From Amycolatopsis regifaucium (GTDB lineage: Bacteria; Actinomycetota; Actinomycetes; Mycobacteriales; Pseudonocardiaceae), in the NCBI RefSeq assembly GCF_001613935.1, contig NZ_LQCI01000050.1, positions 124,001-188,000 of the forward strand: 64,000 nt of DNA, given 5' to 3'. A model generated the notes under the pieces. The model was given only the letters and a program-made list of their open reading frames with translations, was not told where the DNA came from and did no database searches. This document shows, piece after piece, positions 8,585 through 18,326 of the stretch. The position numbers and the translations under genes are program-made. Numbering within the stretch: position 1 is the first letter of the stretch; each line of letters opens with the position of its first letter.

Positions 8585-9050
8585 CCTTCGCCCGGTGGCG
8601 TGTGGTCGAGCCCCGGAAAGTAACTCTCCCACCTCTTCTCTCGTGATCCTCGGCGTCGCCGACCGGCAGATCTCCTCGCCCACCCGCTCGGCGTCCGTCT
8701 GCCACAGCCGCACCCCGCTGCCCCCGACCGCGAGCGTATGCGTCCGGGACGCGCACCGTCCGGAACGCCGACGCCGCCAGTTCCCTGCCGGTCGGGCCGA
8801 ACGCCAGCTCCTTGACGCCCGCGGCGATCGTGTGGCCGTCGGGGCTGAGCGCCATCTTGTACAGCGCGCCGCTGTCGGGCCGCAGGGGTCGAAACCAAGC
8901 TCGGTCGTTGGGGGTCGGCGACGTCCCACAACGCGAGCAGACCGTCGTGGGTCTCTTGGATCGGCGCGAGCCGGTACGCGGCGAGGCTGCCCTTGTCCCG
9001 GTCCAGCGACTCCCTCAGATCGGTCGCTTCGGCGAACTGCCGGGCTCGGC
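8585..9050 (-). pseudogene. Decayed C-terminal fragment of a WD40-repeat (nSTAND/kinase-type) protein
   Basis: Minus-strand reading gives family-like text in three frames in the right order: SLAAYRLAPIQETHDGLLAL then LWDVADPQRPSLVST; then MALSPDGHTIAAG and FGPTGRELAASAFRTVRV; then GVRLWQTDAERVGEEICRS and PRITREEVGELL. This is the end of a WD40 propeller and the usual C-terminal tail of large actinobacterial WD40 proteins, broken by at least two frameshifts and lacking the upstream domains. No intact frame covers it. It abuts the stop of cobIJ. Confidence 0.7.
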
Positions 9051-9052
9051 CG

Positions 9053-10558
9053 TCACTCGTAGGTGCGAGGCGTCCAGACGATCCCGTTCTCGGCGCGGGT
9101 CTTGGACGAGCCCACGATCAGCAGGCAGCGCATGTCCACGCTCGCCGGATCGAGGGTACCGAGCGTGACGACGCGGATGTCCTCCTCCGGGCCGCCGACG
9201 TCGCGGGCGACGACCACCGGCGTCTCCGGCGCGCGATGCCGGAGCAGCACGTCGCGGGCCTGCGCGAGCTGCGTGGTCCGCGTCCGCGACGCCGGGTTGT
9301 ACAGCGCGAGCACGAGATCCGCGGCACCCGCCGCGTCGAGCCGCCGTTCGATGATCTCCCACGGCTTGAGCCGGTCGGACAGCGAAAGCACGCAGTAGTC
9401 GTGCCCCAGCGGTGCACCGACCCGGGACGCGGCCGCCTGCGCGGCGGTCACCCCCGGCACGATCCGCACCCGCGTCCCCGCGCCGTGCCCGGCGGCGACC
9501 TGCTCCAGCACCGCCGACGCCATGGCGAACACGCCAGGGTCACCCGAGGACACCACCGCGACCCTGGCCCCGGTCGAGGCCAGTTCGAGCGCCTCCACGG
9601 CGCGGTCCGCCTCGACCCGGTTGCCCGACGCGTGCCGCTGCTGGCCCGCGCGCTGCGGCACTCGCGCGACGTACGGGCCGTAACCGACGATGTGCTCCGC
9701 CGCGGCCAGTTCCTCGGTCGCTTCGGGTGTCAGCCAGTCCGGGCCCGCCGGGCCGAGTCCGACGACCACGACCTCGCCACCGGTGTGCGTTTCCCGCTTC
9801 CGGGTGACTTCGGCTTCGTCGGCGAGCCGGGAGGCGTAGGCCGGGCTGGGCAGCAGTGCCAGCGAGAAGTACGGCACCGACTCCGGGTCCACGTCGGCGA
9901 ACGGCTCGACGCGCTGCGCCTGCCAGGTCGCGCGTTCGACGTAGAAGGCGTCGTCCAGTTTCCCGGCCTCGGCCAGCGCCTCGCGGACGTTGCCGAACGT
10001 GCGGCCGAGTTTGAGCACCGCCGCGGCTTGCGTGTCGGCCAGCCGTCGCGCGAGTTCCGGCGCGGGCAGGGTGCCTGGCAGGATGGTGAGGACCTCGTCG
10101 CGCTGCACCAGCGGACGGCCGAGCACCGACGACGCCGCGCTCACCGACGTCACGCCGGGCACCACGGTCGCCTCGTAGCGGTCGGCGAGCCGTTCGTGCA
10201 TGTACATGTAGGAGCCGTAGAAGAACGGGTCGCCCTCGCAGAGCACGACCACGTCGCGTCCGGCGTCGAGATGCTCGGCGAGCCGTTTCGCGCTCAGCTC
10301 GTAGAAATCGGCGATCGCGCCTTCGTAGCCGCCGGGGTGGTCGGTGGTCTCGGTGGTGACCGGGTAGACCAGCTTCTCCTCGATCTGGCCGTCCCGCAGA
10401 TACGGCTCGGCGACCGATCGCGCGATGCTGCGGCCGTGCCGCGCGCTGTGATAGGCGATGACGTCGGCCTCGCCGATCAGCCGCGCGGCCTTGACCGTCA
10501 TCAGTTCCGGGTCACCGGGACCGAGCCCGACACCCCAGAGTTTCCCGAGCCCGCTCAT
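9053..10558 (-). CDS. cobIJ: Fused precorrin-2 C20-methyltransferase / precorrin-3B C17-methyltransferase
   Basis: 501-aa bifunctional enzyme. The CobI half (about 1-235) starts [19 protein letters not shown] and has [18 protein letters not shown] and [15 protein letters not shown]. The CobJ half (about 255-501) starts [19 protein letters not shown] and has [18 protein letters not shown] and [19 protein letters not shown]. CobI makes precorrin-3A from precorrin-2; CobJ methylates C17 with ring contraction. The fusion is common in actinobacteria. Its start overlaps the cobH stop (10555-10558). It ends the minus-strand operon cobG-cobH-cobIJ. Confidence 0.95.
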   Translation of the reverse strand: MSGLGKLWGVGLGPGDPELMTVKAARLIGEADVIAYHSARHGRSIARSVAEPYLRDGQIEEKLVYPVTTETTDHPGGYEGAIADFYELSAKRLAEHLDAGRDVVVLCEGDPFFYGSYMYMHERLADRYEATVVPGVTSVSAASSVLGRPLVQRDEVLTILPGTLPAPELARRLADTQAAAVLKLGRTFGNVREALAEAGKLDDAFYVERATWQAQRVEPFADVDPESVPYFSLALLPSPAYASRLADEAEVTRKRETHTGGEVVVVGLGPAGPDWLTPEATEELAAAEHIVGYGPYVARVPQRAGQQRHASGNRVEADRAVEALELASTGARVAVVSSGDPGVFAMASAVLEQVAAGHGAGTRVRIVPGVTAAQAAASRVGAPLGHDYCVLSLSDRLKPWEIIERRLDAAGAADLVLALYNPASRTRTTQLAQARDVLLRHRAPETPVVVARDVGGPEEDIRVVTLGTLDPASVDMRCLLIVGSSKTRAENGIVWTPRTYE

Positions 10559-11178
10559 TCGACCTCACTCGCCATCGCGTTGATCGCGGCGACGGCCATC
10601 GCGCTGCCGCCACGACGTCCGTGCACCACCAGATAGGGGGCGGGAGCGCGTTCGACGAGCTCCACTTTGGACTCGGCGGCGCCGACGAAGCCCACCGGGA
10701 CACCGATGATCGCCGCCGGGGCCCCGACACCCTCGTCCAGCAGTTCCAGCAGCCGGAACAGCGCGGTCGGCGCGTTGCCGATCGCCACCACTGAGCCGGG
10801 CAGCTTGTCGCGCCACAACTCCAGCGCGGCCGCGGAGCGGGTGGTGCCCATCCGCTCGGCCAGCCCCGGCACCTTCGGATCGGACAGCGTGCACAGCACC
10901 TCGTTGGCGGCGGGAAGGCGTTTGCGGGTCACCCCGGAGGCGATCATGTTGGCGTCACACAGGATCGGCGCGCCCGCTTCGAGGGCCGCTCGACCGGACT
11001 CCACCACGTCGAGGCTGTAGCGGAGGTCGTCGACCAGGTCGACCATCCCGCAGGCGTGGATCATCCGCACGGCCAGTACCGCGACGTCGTCGGGGAGGAT
11101 CGCGAGATCCGCCTCCTCGCGGATGGTCGCGAACGAATGCCGGTAGATCTCGGCCCCGTCCCGGATGTAGTCGATCAC
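10555..11178 (-). CDS. cobH: Precorrin-8X methylmutase CobH
   Basis: 207 aa. Moves the methyl group from C11 to C12 of precorrin-8X to give hydrogenobyrinate. Contains [16 protein letters not shown] (about residue 38) with the catalytic His of the family, [18 protein letters not shown] and [18 protein letters not shown] 11178 overlaps the cobG stop as GTGA and places the protein at normal length. Middle gene of a tightly packed minus-strand operon. Confidence 0.94.
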   Translation of the reverse strand: MIDYIRDGAEIYRHSFATIREEADLAILPDDVAVLAVRMIHACGMVDLVDDLRYSLDVVESGRAALEAGAPILCDANMIASGVTRKRLPAANEVLCTLSDPKVPGLAERMGTTRSAAALELWRDKLPGSVVAIGNAPTALFRLLELLDEGVGAPAAIIGVPVGFVGAAESKVELVERAPAPYLVVHGRRGGSAMAVAAINAMASEVE

Positions 11179-12263
11179 TGTGTTCCCTTCTCCGCCAACG
11201 TCGCCAACGTCTCCGTTAGCTCGCCGACCGGGACGAACGCCCCGCCGACCAGATAACCGTCCTCCGTCGCGAGTACGTCGACGTGCTCGCGCGCGGGCTT
11301 TCCGCATCGCCGTGCGCACCCGGCGAAATGCACCCTCGGGGTCCGGCCGACCCGCGCCGCGTCGGCCCGCACGTCGGCGAGCGACTTCGCGCAGCCCGGC
11401 CGCCCGACGCAGGCGCTGATCCCGAGCGACGGCGCGCCCGGATCGGTGATCAGCCCCGGGTCCGCTTCCAGGGCGCCGAGGACCAGGATCGATCGCCACG
11501 GGGTGACCACGGCGTTTCCGGCCTTCGCGATCTTGCGGGCCTGGGCCGAGGTGAGCCTGCCGAAGACCGGGGCGACCCCGGTCGCGTCCCCGATCGGCCC
11601 GATCGGGAGGCCCGGGTCCACCTCGAACTTTCGCGGTTCCGCCTGTTCCCCCGGTATGCCCTTGAGCAGCGGCTCCGTATCGGCGAGTTCGCTGATCCGC
11701 CAGGCCGTTCCTCGCACGCGAAGGAACGCGCGCGCGACCGAAATCAGCGTCTCGACGGCGTGCTCGGCGGTGACCCGCAGGCCGGTGTCCTCACCGGCGA
11801 GCAGCACGGCTCCGTCGCGCCAGCAGACGTCGGCGCCCTCGCCCGCGACGTCGCCTTGGCCGCCATCGAGGGCGAAGAGGAAGCGTCCCGGGAGTTCGGC
11901 CAGCTCGGGAACGGCGCACAGTGCCTCGTCGAGCGCCGGGGCGAGCTTCTGCGCGGTGTCGCTGAGCGGCGACGCGAGGATGTTGCGGACGCGTTCGTGC
12001 GACGGCGAGGGCAGGAGCCCGGCCGCGGCGAGCCTGCCCGCGAGACCGGGCCGGGTGACGCCGCGCAGCTGCATGTTCCCGCGGGAGGTCAGATGGAGGG
12101 CGCCGTCCCCGAGGTCTTCGGCGGCTTCGGCGAGCGCCCTGAGCTGGTCCGCGGTGATGGCGCCGCCAGGCAAGCGGACCCGGGCGAGCGGACCGTCGGC
12201 GGCGTCGTGCGTGGCGAAGACACCAGGGCACGCGTCGGCTCGGACACGTGCGCTCGTGGACAT
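11175..12263 (-). CDS. cobG: Precorrin-3B synthase CobG
   Basis: 362-aa protein of the nitrite/sulfite reductase ferredoxin-like family, performing the O2-dependent hydroxylation of precorrin-3A at C20. Tandem half-domains include [14 protein letters not shown] (about 58) and the cluster-binding [20 protein letters not shown] with [10 protein letters not shown] (about 300-335), which supply the Fe-S cysteines. ATG 12263 gives [20 protein letters not shown]; longer upstream frames run into the divergent ABC promoter and lack similarity. First gene of cobG-cobH-cobIJ. No B12 riboswitch is apparent in the 97-bp gap upstream. Confidence 0.93.
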   Translation of the reverse strand: MSTSARVRADACPGVFATHDAADGPLARVRLPGGAITADQLRALAEAAEDLGDGALHLTSRGNMQLRGVTRPGLAGRLAAAGLLPSPSHERVRNILASPLSDTAQKLAPALDEALCAVPELAELPGRFLFALDGGQGDVAGEGADVCWRDGAVLLAGEDTGLRVTAEHAVETLISVARAFLRVRGTAWRISELADTEPLLKGIPGEQAEPRKFEVDPGLPIGPIGDATGVAPVFGRLTSAQARKIAKAGNAVVTPWRSILVLGALEADPGLITDPGAPSLGISACVGRPGCAKSLADVRADAARVGRTPRVHFAGCARRCGKPAREHVDVLATEDGYLVGGAFVPVGELTETLATLAEKGTQ

Positions 12264-12288
12264 GCGCTCACTGTAGATGGCCCGTTCT

Positions 12289-12317
12289 CCGACAGTATTC
12301 GTCGGACCAAATATAGT
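12289..12317 (+). promoter_or_regulatory. Probable sigma70-type promoter of the ABC-XRE operon
   Basis: CCGACA (12289-12294), 17-nt spacer, TATAGT (12312-12317), 44 nt before the ABC ATPase start. A short GTAG-TTGTG-CTAC repeat (12316-12328) overlaps the -10 and could be an operator for the XRE protein encoded at the operon end. The arms are only 4 bp, so that is weak. Confidence 0.5.
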
Positions 12318-12360
12318 AGTTGTGCTACATTCGATCGCAGCACTGAGATGGGGGTGACCA

Positions 12361-13266
12361 ATGAGAGATCCACAGGACGTGATGATCGCCGTCAAAGATC
12401 TCCGGATGCGGTACGGCACGAACGACGTCCTCCACGGCGTCGACTTCACCGCGCACCGCGGCGAGGTGATCTGCCTGCTGGGCCCGAACGGCGCGGGCAA
12501 GACCACGACGATCGAGATCCTCGAAGGCTTCCGGATGCGGTCGGAGGGCGAGGTCAGCGTGCTGGGCACCGACCCGGCGCACGCGGACGAGAACTGGCGG
12601 GCCCGGCTGGGGGTCGTCCTCCAGGCCTGGCGCGACCACGCGAAGTGGCGGGTGCGCGAGCTGCTGGAACACCTGGGCGGCTACTACGCGCCGTACTCCA
12701 CGGATCGCATCAAGCGGCCGTGGGATCCGGACGAGCTGGTCGCCGCGGTCGGCCTGACCGAACACGCGGACAAGAAGGTCCGGATGCTCTCCGGCGGGCA
12801 GCGGCGCCGTCTCGACGTCGCGATCGGCATCGTCGGCCGTCCGGAACTGTTGTTCCTCGACGAGCCGACCGCCGGGCTGGACCCGGAGGCGCGGCGCGAG
12901 TTCCACGAACTCGTGCACCGGCTGACCGATGACGACGACACGACGATCCTGCTGACCACGCACGACCTCGACGAGGCCGAGAAACTGGCCGACCGGATCC
13001 TGATCCTGAACCACGGCCGGATCGTCGCCGACGGTTCGGCCGACGCGCTGAGCAGGCAGATCGCCGGAGAGGCCGAGGTGCGCTGGACCCTGGACGGTCA
13101 GCGGTTCGTGCACTCGACCACGGAATCGACGAAGTACGTGCACGAACTGTTCAAGCAGCACGGCGACGCCATCGCCGATCTGGAGGTCCGGCGGGCGTCA
13201 CTGGAAGACACGTACATGACCTTGGTCCGCACGGCCGAATCCCTGGAGGCGGTGAGCACGCGATGA
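12361..13266 (+). CDS. ABC transporter ATPase, DrrA/CcmA-like exporter type
   Basis: 301 aa. Walker A CLLGPNGAGKTTTIEILEGF (about 40-56), Q-loop LGVVLQAWRDH, signature LSGGQRRRLDVAIGI (about 143), Walker B ELLFLDEPTAGLDPEAR and the switch His in LLTTHDLDEAEKLADR. About 70 residues follow the nucleotide-binding domain, as in DrrA-like exporters. The 3' end overlaps the permease start (13263-13266). With the permease and a short XRE regulator it forms a self-contained exporter operon. The substrate is unknown; drugs or lipids are usual for the family. Confidence 0.92.
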   Translation: MRDPQDVMIAVKDLRMRYGTNDVLHGVDFTAHRGEVICLLGPNGAGKTTTIEILEGFRMRSEGEVSVLGTDPAHADENWRARLGVVLQAWRDHAKWRVRELLEHLGGYYAPYSTDRIKRPWDPDELVAAVGLTEHADKKVRMLSGGQRRRLDVAIGIVGRPELLFLDEPTAGLDPEARREFHELVHRLTDDDDTTILLTTHDLDEAEKLADRILILNHGRIVADGSADALSRQIAGEAEVRWTLDGQRFVHSTTESTKYVHELFKQHGDAIADLEVRRASLEDTYMTLVRTAESLEAVSTR

Positions 13267-14114
13267 ACGCGGTTCAGCACAGTGTCCGGCTGGGCATCCG
13301 ACGCGGCTGGATCGAAGGCCGCCAGATGATGACCAACCGGGAGGATCTCTTCAACACCTTCCTCTTCCCGGTGATCTTCGTGGTCGTCATGTTCTTCATG
13401 CGCGACTCGAAACTGCCGGGGACCGAGTTCTCGCTCGGCTCCGCCACCGTGCCGAGCGTGCTGGGCGCGTCGATCGTGTTCAGCGGCATGCTCGGCATGG
13501 CGGGCATCCTCGCCGTCGAACGCGAGGACGGCACGCTCCTGCGCGCCAAGGCCACACCGAACGGCATGCTCGGCTACCTCGTGGGCAAGGTCGTCACGGT
13601 GTCGTTGAGCACGATCATCGGGATGCTGCTGGTACTGATCCCCAGCCTGATCCTGTTCGACGGCATCGCCCCCGGCGGCCTGGCTTCGTGGCTGGGCCTG
13701 CTGTGGGTGCTGGCGCTCGGCCTGCTCGCCACCATGCCGATCGGCGCGATCTTCGGCTCGCTGACCTCGAACGCGCGCAGCATCGGGCTGATCATGCTGC
13801 CGACACTGGGAATCGGCGCGATCTCCGGGATCTTCTACCCGATCACCGCGCTGCCGGAATGGCTGCAGGGCATCGGCCAGGTGTTCCCGATGTACTGGCT
13901 CGGCCTCGGCATGCGGTCGGCGCTGCTGCCGGACTCGACGGTGATGGTGGAGATCGGGCAGTCCTGGCGGCCATGGGAGACCCTCGGTGTACTGGCCGTC
14001 TGGGCCGTGATCGGATTGACACTGGCCCCGGTCGTCCTGCGGCGCATGGCGCGGCGCGAGTCCGGGTCCTCGGTGGCGGCACGACGGGAAAAGGCGATGC
14101 AGCGAATTGGCTAG
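13263..14114 (+). CDS. ABC-2 type transporter permease
   Basis: 283 aa with about six membrane segments (first around LFPVIFVVVMFFM, then VLGASIVFSGMLGMAGILAV, VTVSLSTIIGMLLVLIPSLI, WLGLLWVLALGLLATMPIGA, and two more) and the ABC-2 feature AISGIFYPITALPEWLQGIGQVFPMYW. Start ATG overlaps the ATPase stop by 4 nt (ATGA). Partner of the ATPase at 12361; the two presumably assemble as a 2+2 exporter in the plasma membrane. Confidence 0.9.
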   Translation: MNAVQHSVRLGIRRGWIEGRQMMTNREDLFNTFLFPVIFVVVMFFMRDSKLPGTEFSLGSATVPSVLGASIVFSGMLGMAGILAVEREDGTLLRAKATPNGMLGYLVGKVVTVSLSTIIGMLLVLIPSLILFDGIAPGGLASWLGLLWVLALGLLATMPIGAIFGSLTSNARSIGLIMLPTLGIGAISGIFYPITALPEWLQGIGQVFPMYWLGLGMRSALLPDSTVMVEIGQSWRPWETLGVLAVWAVIGLTLAPVVLRRMARRESGSSVAARREKAMQRIG

Positions 14115-14117
14115 TTC

Positions 14118-14360
14118 ATGAGCGAGGTCGTTTACAACCGGATCGCGATGTTGCGCGCGGAACGAGGCATCTCCCGCCGCGAGCTCGCCGATGCGCTGGG
14201 CGTCCATTACCAGACCATCGGGTACCTGGAACGCGGCGAGTACAGCCCGAGCCTCTACCTCGCCCTGCGGATCGCGGCGTTCTTCGAGGTGGCGGTGGAG
14301 GTCATCTTCTCCACCGCCCCTTTCCCGCGGATCGGGGATTCCTCGGAGCGATCGGCTTGA
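14118..14360 (+). CDS. Small XRE-family transcriptional regulator
   Basis: 80-aa protein that is little more than a helix-turn-helix: AERGISRRELADALGVHYQT followed by IGYLERGEYSPSLYLALRIA. It belongs to the short XRE group often encoded beside ABC-2 exporters. It begins 3 nt after the permease stop, so it is almost certainly the third gene of the operon and a candidate autoregulator of the promoter at 12289. Confidence 0.88.
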   Translation: MSEVVYNRIAMLRAERGISRRELADALGVHYQTIGYLERGEYSPSLYLALRIAAFFEVAVEVIFSTAPFPRIGDSSERSA

Positions 14361-14372
14361 GCGCCGAGGTCG

Positions 14373-14394
14373 TGAGTGGTACATGATGGCCCCA
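14373..14394. repeat. Remnant fusing the starts of repeat families D and B
   Basis: GTGAGTGG is joined directly to GTACATGATGGCCCC (sharing the G), i.e. the first bases of module D followed by half of a family B arm, without the second arm. It lies 12 nt after the XRE stop. CCAGCG-cgaa-CGCTGG follows at 14408-14423, a small hairpin that could help end the ABC operon before the riboswitch. Confidence 0.6.
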
Positions 14395-14496
14395 CCACCG
14401 CCTCCGACCAGCGCGAACGCTGGGGCCTGTTCCCTGAAGGGCACATCACCTTGACGCCGGGCCGAGGCGCACCGGAGAGTGAGCTTCGAACCCACG

Positions 14497-14612
14497 CGTC
14501 GGCAGGTGGAGGAACCCGGTGAGAATCCGGGGCGGTCCCGCCACTGTCACCCCTCCCAGGTGAAAGAGGGGAAGCCAGGAACTCCGGCCGGCGCGACCGC
14601 ACGACCCGGGGC
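14497..14612 (+). promoter_or_regulatory. Cobalamin (adenosylcobalamin) riboswitch of cobN
   Basis: Conserved elements appear in order: GGTGAGAATCCGGG (from about 14518), GCGGTCCCGCCACTGTCA (B12-binding core), and GAAGCCAGGA (14571-14580, B12 box). The riboswitch ends 26 nt or so before the cobN start. CGGGG (14606-14610) can pair with CCCCG (14620-14624) just ahead of the Shine-Dalgarno GAGGA, so translational control of cobN by B12 is likely. Boundaries are approximate. Confidence 0.93.
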
Positions 14613-14637
14613 GCGGACACCCCGAGTGAGGACTGCC

Positions 14638-17600
14638 GTGATCCTGCTTCTGTCCACTTCGGACACCGACCTGCTCAGCGCCCGTTCCAGCGAGGCCGGC
14701 TACCGGCTGGCGAACCCGGCCCGGCTCGACCTCGCCGAGTTGCCCGCCCTGCTCGACGGCGTCCAGATCGTCGTCGCCCGGATCCTCGGCTCCGAGCGCA
14801 GCTGGCAGGAGGGACTCGACACGGTCCGCGCGAGTGGCGCGCACGTGGTCGTCCTCGGTGGTGAGCAGACGCCGGACGCGCAGCTCATGAAGCTGTCCAC
14901 GGTCCCGGCCGGTACCGCGGCGGAGGCACACGCGTATCTCGCGCAGGGCGGGCCGGAGAACCTCACCCAGTTGCAGCGCTTCCTGAGCGACACGCTCCTG
15001 CTCACCGGCGACGGTTTCGAGCCACCCGCGGTGCAGCCGCTCTGGGGTGTCCTCGAGCGCGAACCCAAGACCACCGAAGGCCCGGTCATCGCGATCCTGT
15101 ATTACCGGGCGCATCACCTCTCCGGCAACACCGAGTTCGTCCACTCCCTCGCCGACGCCATCGAGGACGCCGGGGGCCGCGCCCTCCCGATCCACTGCGC
15201 GTCCCTGCGCACCCGCGAGCCGGAGATGATGGCCGAGCTGACCAAGGCCGACGCGCTCCTGGTCACCGTGCTGGCCGCCGGTGGCACCCGGCCGTCCGAG
15301 GTCGGCGCCGGTGGTGACGACGAGGCGTGGGACGTCTCCGAGATGGCCGCCCTCGACATCCCGATTCTCCAGGCCCTCTGCCTCACCAGCGACCGCGAGA
15401 CCTGGTCGGCGAACGACGACGGCCTCTCCCCGCTCGACGCCGGGAACCAGATGGCCGTCCCCGAGTTCGACGGTCGGCTGATCACCGTCCCGTTCTCGTT
15501 CAAGGAGATCGACGACGACGGCCTCCCCAAGTACGTGCCGGACGCCGAGCGCGCGTCCCGGGTCGCCAAGATCGCGCTGGCCCACGCCCGGCTGCGCCAC
15601 ACACCGCCGCCGGAACGCCGTATCGCGCTGATGCTGTCCGCGTATCCGACGAAGCATTCCCGCGTCGGTAACGCCGTCGGCCTCGACACTCCCGCGTCCG
15701 CGATCGAGCTGCTGCGCCTCATGCGCGATCGGGGTTACGACCTCGGCGAAGACCCGTTCCCCGGCGTCGAACCCACCGGAACCGAGCAGCCCGATGGTGA
15801 CGCGCTGATCCACGCGCTCATCGCCGCGGGCGGGCAGGATCCGGAGTGGCTCACCGAAGAACAGCTGTCCGGCAACCCGATCCGCGTTCCCGCCGACCAG
15901 TATCGCGAGTGGTTCGCCGAACTGCCCGCGGAACTCCGTGAGGCGATGGAGGAGCACTGGGGCCCCGCTCCCGGCGAGCTCTACGTCGACAACGGCGACA
16001 TCGTGCTCGCGTCGCTCCAGTCCGGCAACGTCATCCTGATGATCCAGCCGCCCCGCGGGTTCGGCGAGAACCCGGTGGCGATCTACCACAACCCCGACCT
16101 CCCGCCGAGCCACCATTATCTGGCCGCCTATCGCTGGCTGGAGCGGGAATTCGGCGCGCACGCCGTCGTCCACCTCGGCAAACACGGTTCGCTCGAATGG
16201 CTTCCCGGCAAGACGGCGGGCCTCTCGGCTTCGTGCGCGCCGGACGCCGTCCTGGGCAATCTGCCGCTGATCTACCCGTTCCTGATCAACGACCCCGGCG
16301 AGGGCGCGCAGGCGAAACGGCGTGCGCACGCCACGATCGTCGACCACCTGATCCCGCCGATGGCCCGCGCCGAGAGCTACGGCGACATGGCCCGCTTGGA
16401 GCAGCTTCTCGACGAGCACGCCAACATCGCCGCGATGGACCCGGCGAAGCTGCCCGCGATCCGCGCGCAGATCTGGACACTGATCCAGGCCGCGAAGCTC
16501 GACCACGACCTCGGGGTCGCAGAACGGCCGCACGACGCGGAGTTCGACGACTTCCTGCTGCACATCGACGGCTGGCTGTGCGAGGTCAAGGACGCCCAGA
16601 TCCGCGACGGCCTGCACATCCTCGGTGCCGCTCCGGAAGGTGAGGCGCGGATCAACCTTGTGCTCGCGATGCTGCGCGCCCAGCAGATGTGGGGCGGCAA
16701 ACAGGGCGCGGTTCCGGGTCTGCGCTCCGCGTTGGGGCTGAAGGAGAACAGCGACGCCCCACTGTCCGAAGTGGACGCGATCGAGCAGAAGGCACGCTCG
16801 CTCGTCGAGGCGATGGAGGCCAGGGGCTGGTCCCCCGCCGCCGTCGCGGAGGTCGTCGCCGACGTGCCGGAACACCAGGACGTCGCCCGCGTGCTGACCT
16901 TCGCCGCGACCGAGATCGTGCCCCGTCTGGCCGGCACGAGCGGCGAACTCGACGCGGTGCTCCACGCGCTCGACGGCGGCTACCTCCCGGCAGGCCCCAG
17001 CGGGTCTCCCCTGCGCGGCCTGATCAACGTGCTGCCGACCGGCCGCAACTTCTACACCGTCGACCCGAAGGCGATTCCGAGCCGACTCGCCTGGGAGACC
17101 GGGCAGGCGCTCGCCGACTCGCTTCTCCGGCGCTACCGCGAAGACACCGGCGACTGGCCACGCTCGGTCGGCCTCTCGGTCTGGGGCACGTCGGCCATGC
17201 GCACGTCGGGTGACGACGCCGCCGAAGTCCTTGCCCTGCTGGGTGTCCAGCCGGTCTGGGACGAGGCGTCGCGCCGGGTCACCGGCATCGAGGCGATCCC
17301 GCTCGCCGAACTCGGGCGGCCGCGGATCGACGTCACCGTGCGGATCAGCGGTTTCTTCCGTGACGCCTTCCCGCATGTGATCAGCCTGATGGACGACGCG
17401 GTGCGCCTCGTGGCGGGCCTCGACGAGCCCGACGAGCAGAACTTCGTGCGCGCCCACACCCGCGCGGATCTGGCCGCGCACGGTGACGAACGCCGGGCCA
17501 CCACGAGGATCTTCGGCTCCAAGCCCGGCGCGTACGGCGCGGGTCTGCTGCCGTTGATGGACTCCGGGAACTGGCGTGACGACAAGGATCTCGCCGAGGT

Positions 17601-18219
17601 CTACGCGGTCTGGGGCGGGTTCGCCTACGGCCGGGATCTCGACGGCAGGCCCGCCCGCGAGGACATGGAGAACTCGTACAAGCGAATCGTGGTCGCGGCC
17701 AAGAACACCGACACCCGTGAGCACGACATCGCCGACTCCGACGACTACTTCCAGTACCACGGCGGGATGATCGCGACCGTCCGCGCGCTGACCGGGACCG
17801 CGCCCGCGTCCTATGTCGGCGACAGCACCACCCCGGACGCCGTCCGCACCCGCACCCTCGGCGAGGAGACCGCCCGTGTCTTCCGTGCCCGCGTGGTCAA
17901 CCCGCGCTGGCTGGCCGCGATGCGCAAGCACGGCTACAAGGGCGCCTTCGAACTGGCGGCGACGGTCGACTACCTGTTCGGTTTCGACGCCACCGCCGGC
18001 GTGGTCGGCGACTGGATGTACGAGAAGCTCACCGAGTCCTACGTACTCGACGAGGTCAACCAGGAGTTCCTGCGCCAGGCCAATCCGTGGGCGCTGCGCG
18101 GCATCATCGAGCGGCTGAACGAGGCCGCCGACCGGGGGCTGTGGGCGGAGCCGGACGCCGATCTTTTGGCTCAGCTGCGCGAGGTCTACCTCTCGCTGGA
18201 GGGCGACCTCGAAGCCTGA
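14638..18219 (+). CDS. cobN: Aerobic cobaltochelatase large subunit CobN
   Basis: 1193 aa, normal for CobN. This is the porphyrin- or corrin-binding subunit that, with the AAA+ CobS/CobT (or ChlI/ChlD-like) subunits, inserts cobalt into hydrogenobyrinate a,c-diamide. It begins VILLLSTSDTDLLSARSSEA and contains family blocks VHLGKHGSLEWLPGKTAGLS (about residue 510) and NLPLIYPFLINDPGEGAQAK. The frame is open back to 14479 through the riboswitch, but GTG 14638 has GAGGA 5 nt upstream and matches typical N-termini; GTG 14626 is an alternative. The AAA+ subunits are not in the window. Confidence 0.95.
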   Translation: MILLLSTSDTDLLSARSSEAGYRLANPARLDLAELPALLDGVQIVVARILGSERSWQEGLDTVRASGAHVVVLGGEQTPDAQLMKLSTVPAGTAAEAHAYLAQGGPENLTQLQRFLSDTLLLTGDGFEPPAVQPLWGVLEREPKTTEGPVIAILYYRAHHLSGNTEFVHSLADAIEDAGGRALPIHCASLRTREPEMMAELTKADALLVTVLAAGGTRPSEVGAGGDDEAWDVSEMAALDIPILQALCLTSDRETWSANDDGLSPLDAGNQMAVPEFDGRLITVPFSFKEIDDDGLPKYVPDAERASRVAKIALAHARLRHTPPPERRIALMLSAYPTKHSRVGNAVGLDTPASAIELLRLMRDRGYDLGEDPFPGVEPTGTEQPDGDALIHALIAAGGQDPEWLTEEQLSGNPIRVPADQYREWFAELPAELREAMEEHWGPAPGELYVDNGDIVLASLQSGNVILMIQPPRGFGENPVAIYHNPDLPPSHHYLAAYRWLEREFGAHAVVHLGKHGSLEWLPGKTAGLSASCAPDAVLGNLPLIYPFLINDPGEGAQAKRRAHATIVDHLIPPMARAESYGDMARLEQLLDEHANIAAMDPAKLPAIRAQIWTLIQAAKLDHDLGVAERPHDAEFDDFLLHIDGWLCEVKDAQIRDGLHILGAAPEGEARINLVLAMLRAQQMWGGKQGAVPGLRSALGLKENSDAPLSEVDAIEQKARSLVEAMEARGWSPAAVAEVVADVPEHQDVARVLTFAATEIVPRLAGTSGELDAVLHALDGGYLPAGPSGSPLRGLINVLPTGRNFYTVDPKAIPSRLAWETGQALADSLLRRYREDTGDWPRSVGLSVWGTSAMRTSGDDAAEVLALLGVQPVWDEASRRVTGIEAIPLAELGRPRIDVTVRISGFFRDAFPHVISLMDDAVRLVAGLDEPDEQNFVRAHTRADLAAHGDERRATTRIFGSKPGAYGAGLLPLMDSGNWRDDKDLAEVYAVWGGFAYGRDLDGRPAREDMENSYKRIVVAAKNTDTREHDIADSDDYFQYHGGMIATVRALTGTAPASYVGDSTTPDAVRTRTLGEETARVFRARVVNPRWLAAMRKHGYKGAFELAATVDYLFGFDATAGVVGDWMYEKLTESYVLDEVNQEFLRQANPWALRGIIERLNEAADRGLWAEPDADLLAQLREVYLSLEGDLEA

Positions 18220-18326
18220 CGTCACCCGGTGGAGCAGGCCCATGGCCCGCCCGGCGGTACCACTGTCATATGCGCAGAACTTAGCGTGACAGGGGCGGTG
18301 GGACATCAATGATCGGGAGGACAGCG

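Noticed and set aside
12316-12328. GTAG-TTGTG-CTAC as a definite XRE operator
   Set aside because: Four-base arms are too short to distinguish from chance; kept only as a comment on the promoter.
14446-18309. 1287-codon minus-strand frame opposite cobN
   Set aside because: Antisense to a clear CobN with no recognisable domain; third-position GC bias creates it.
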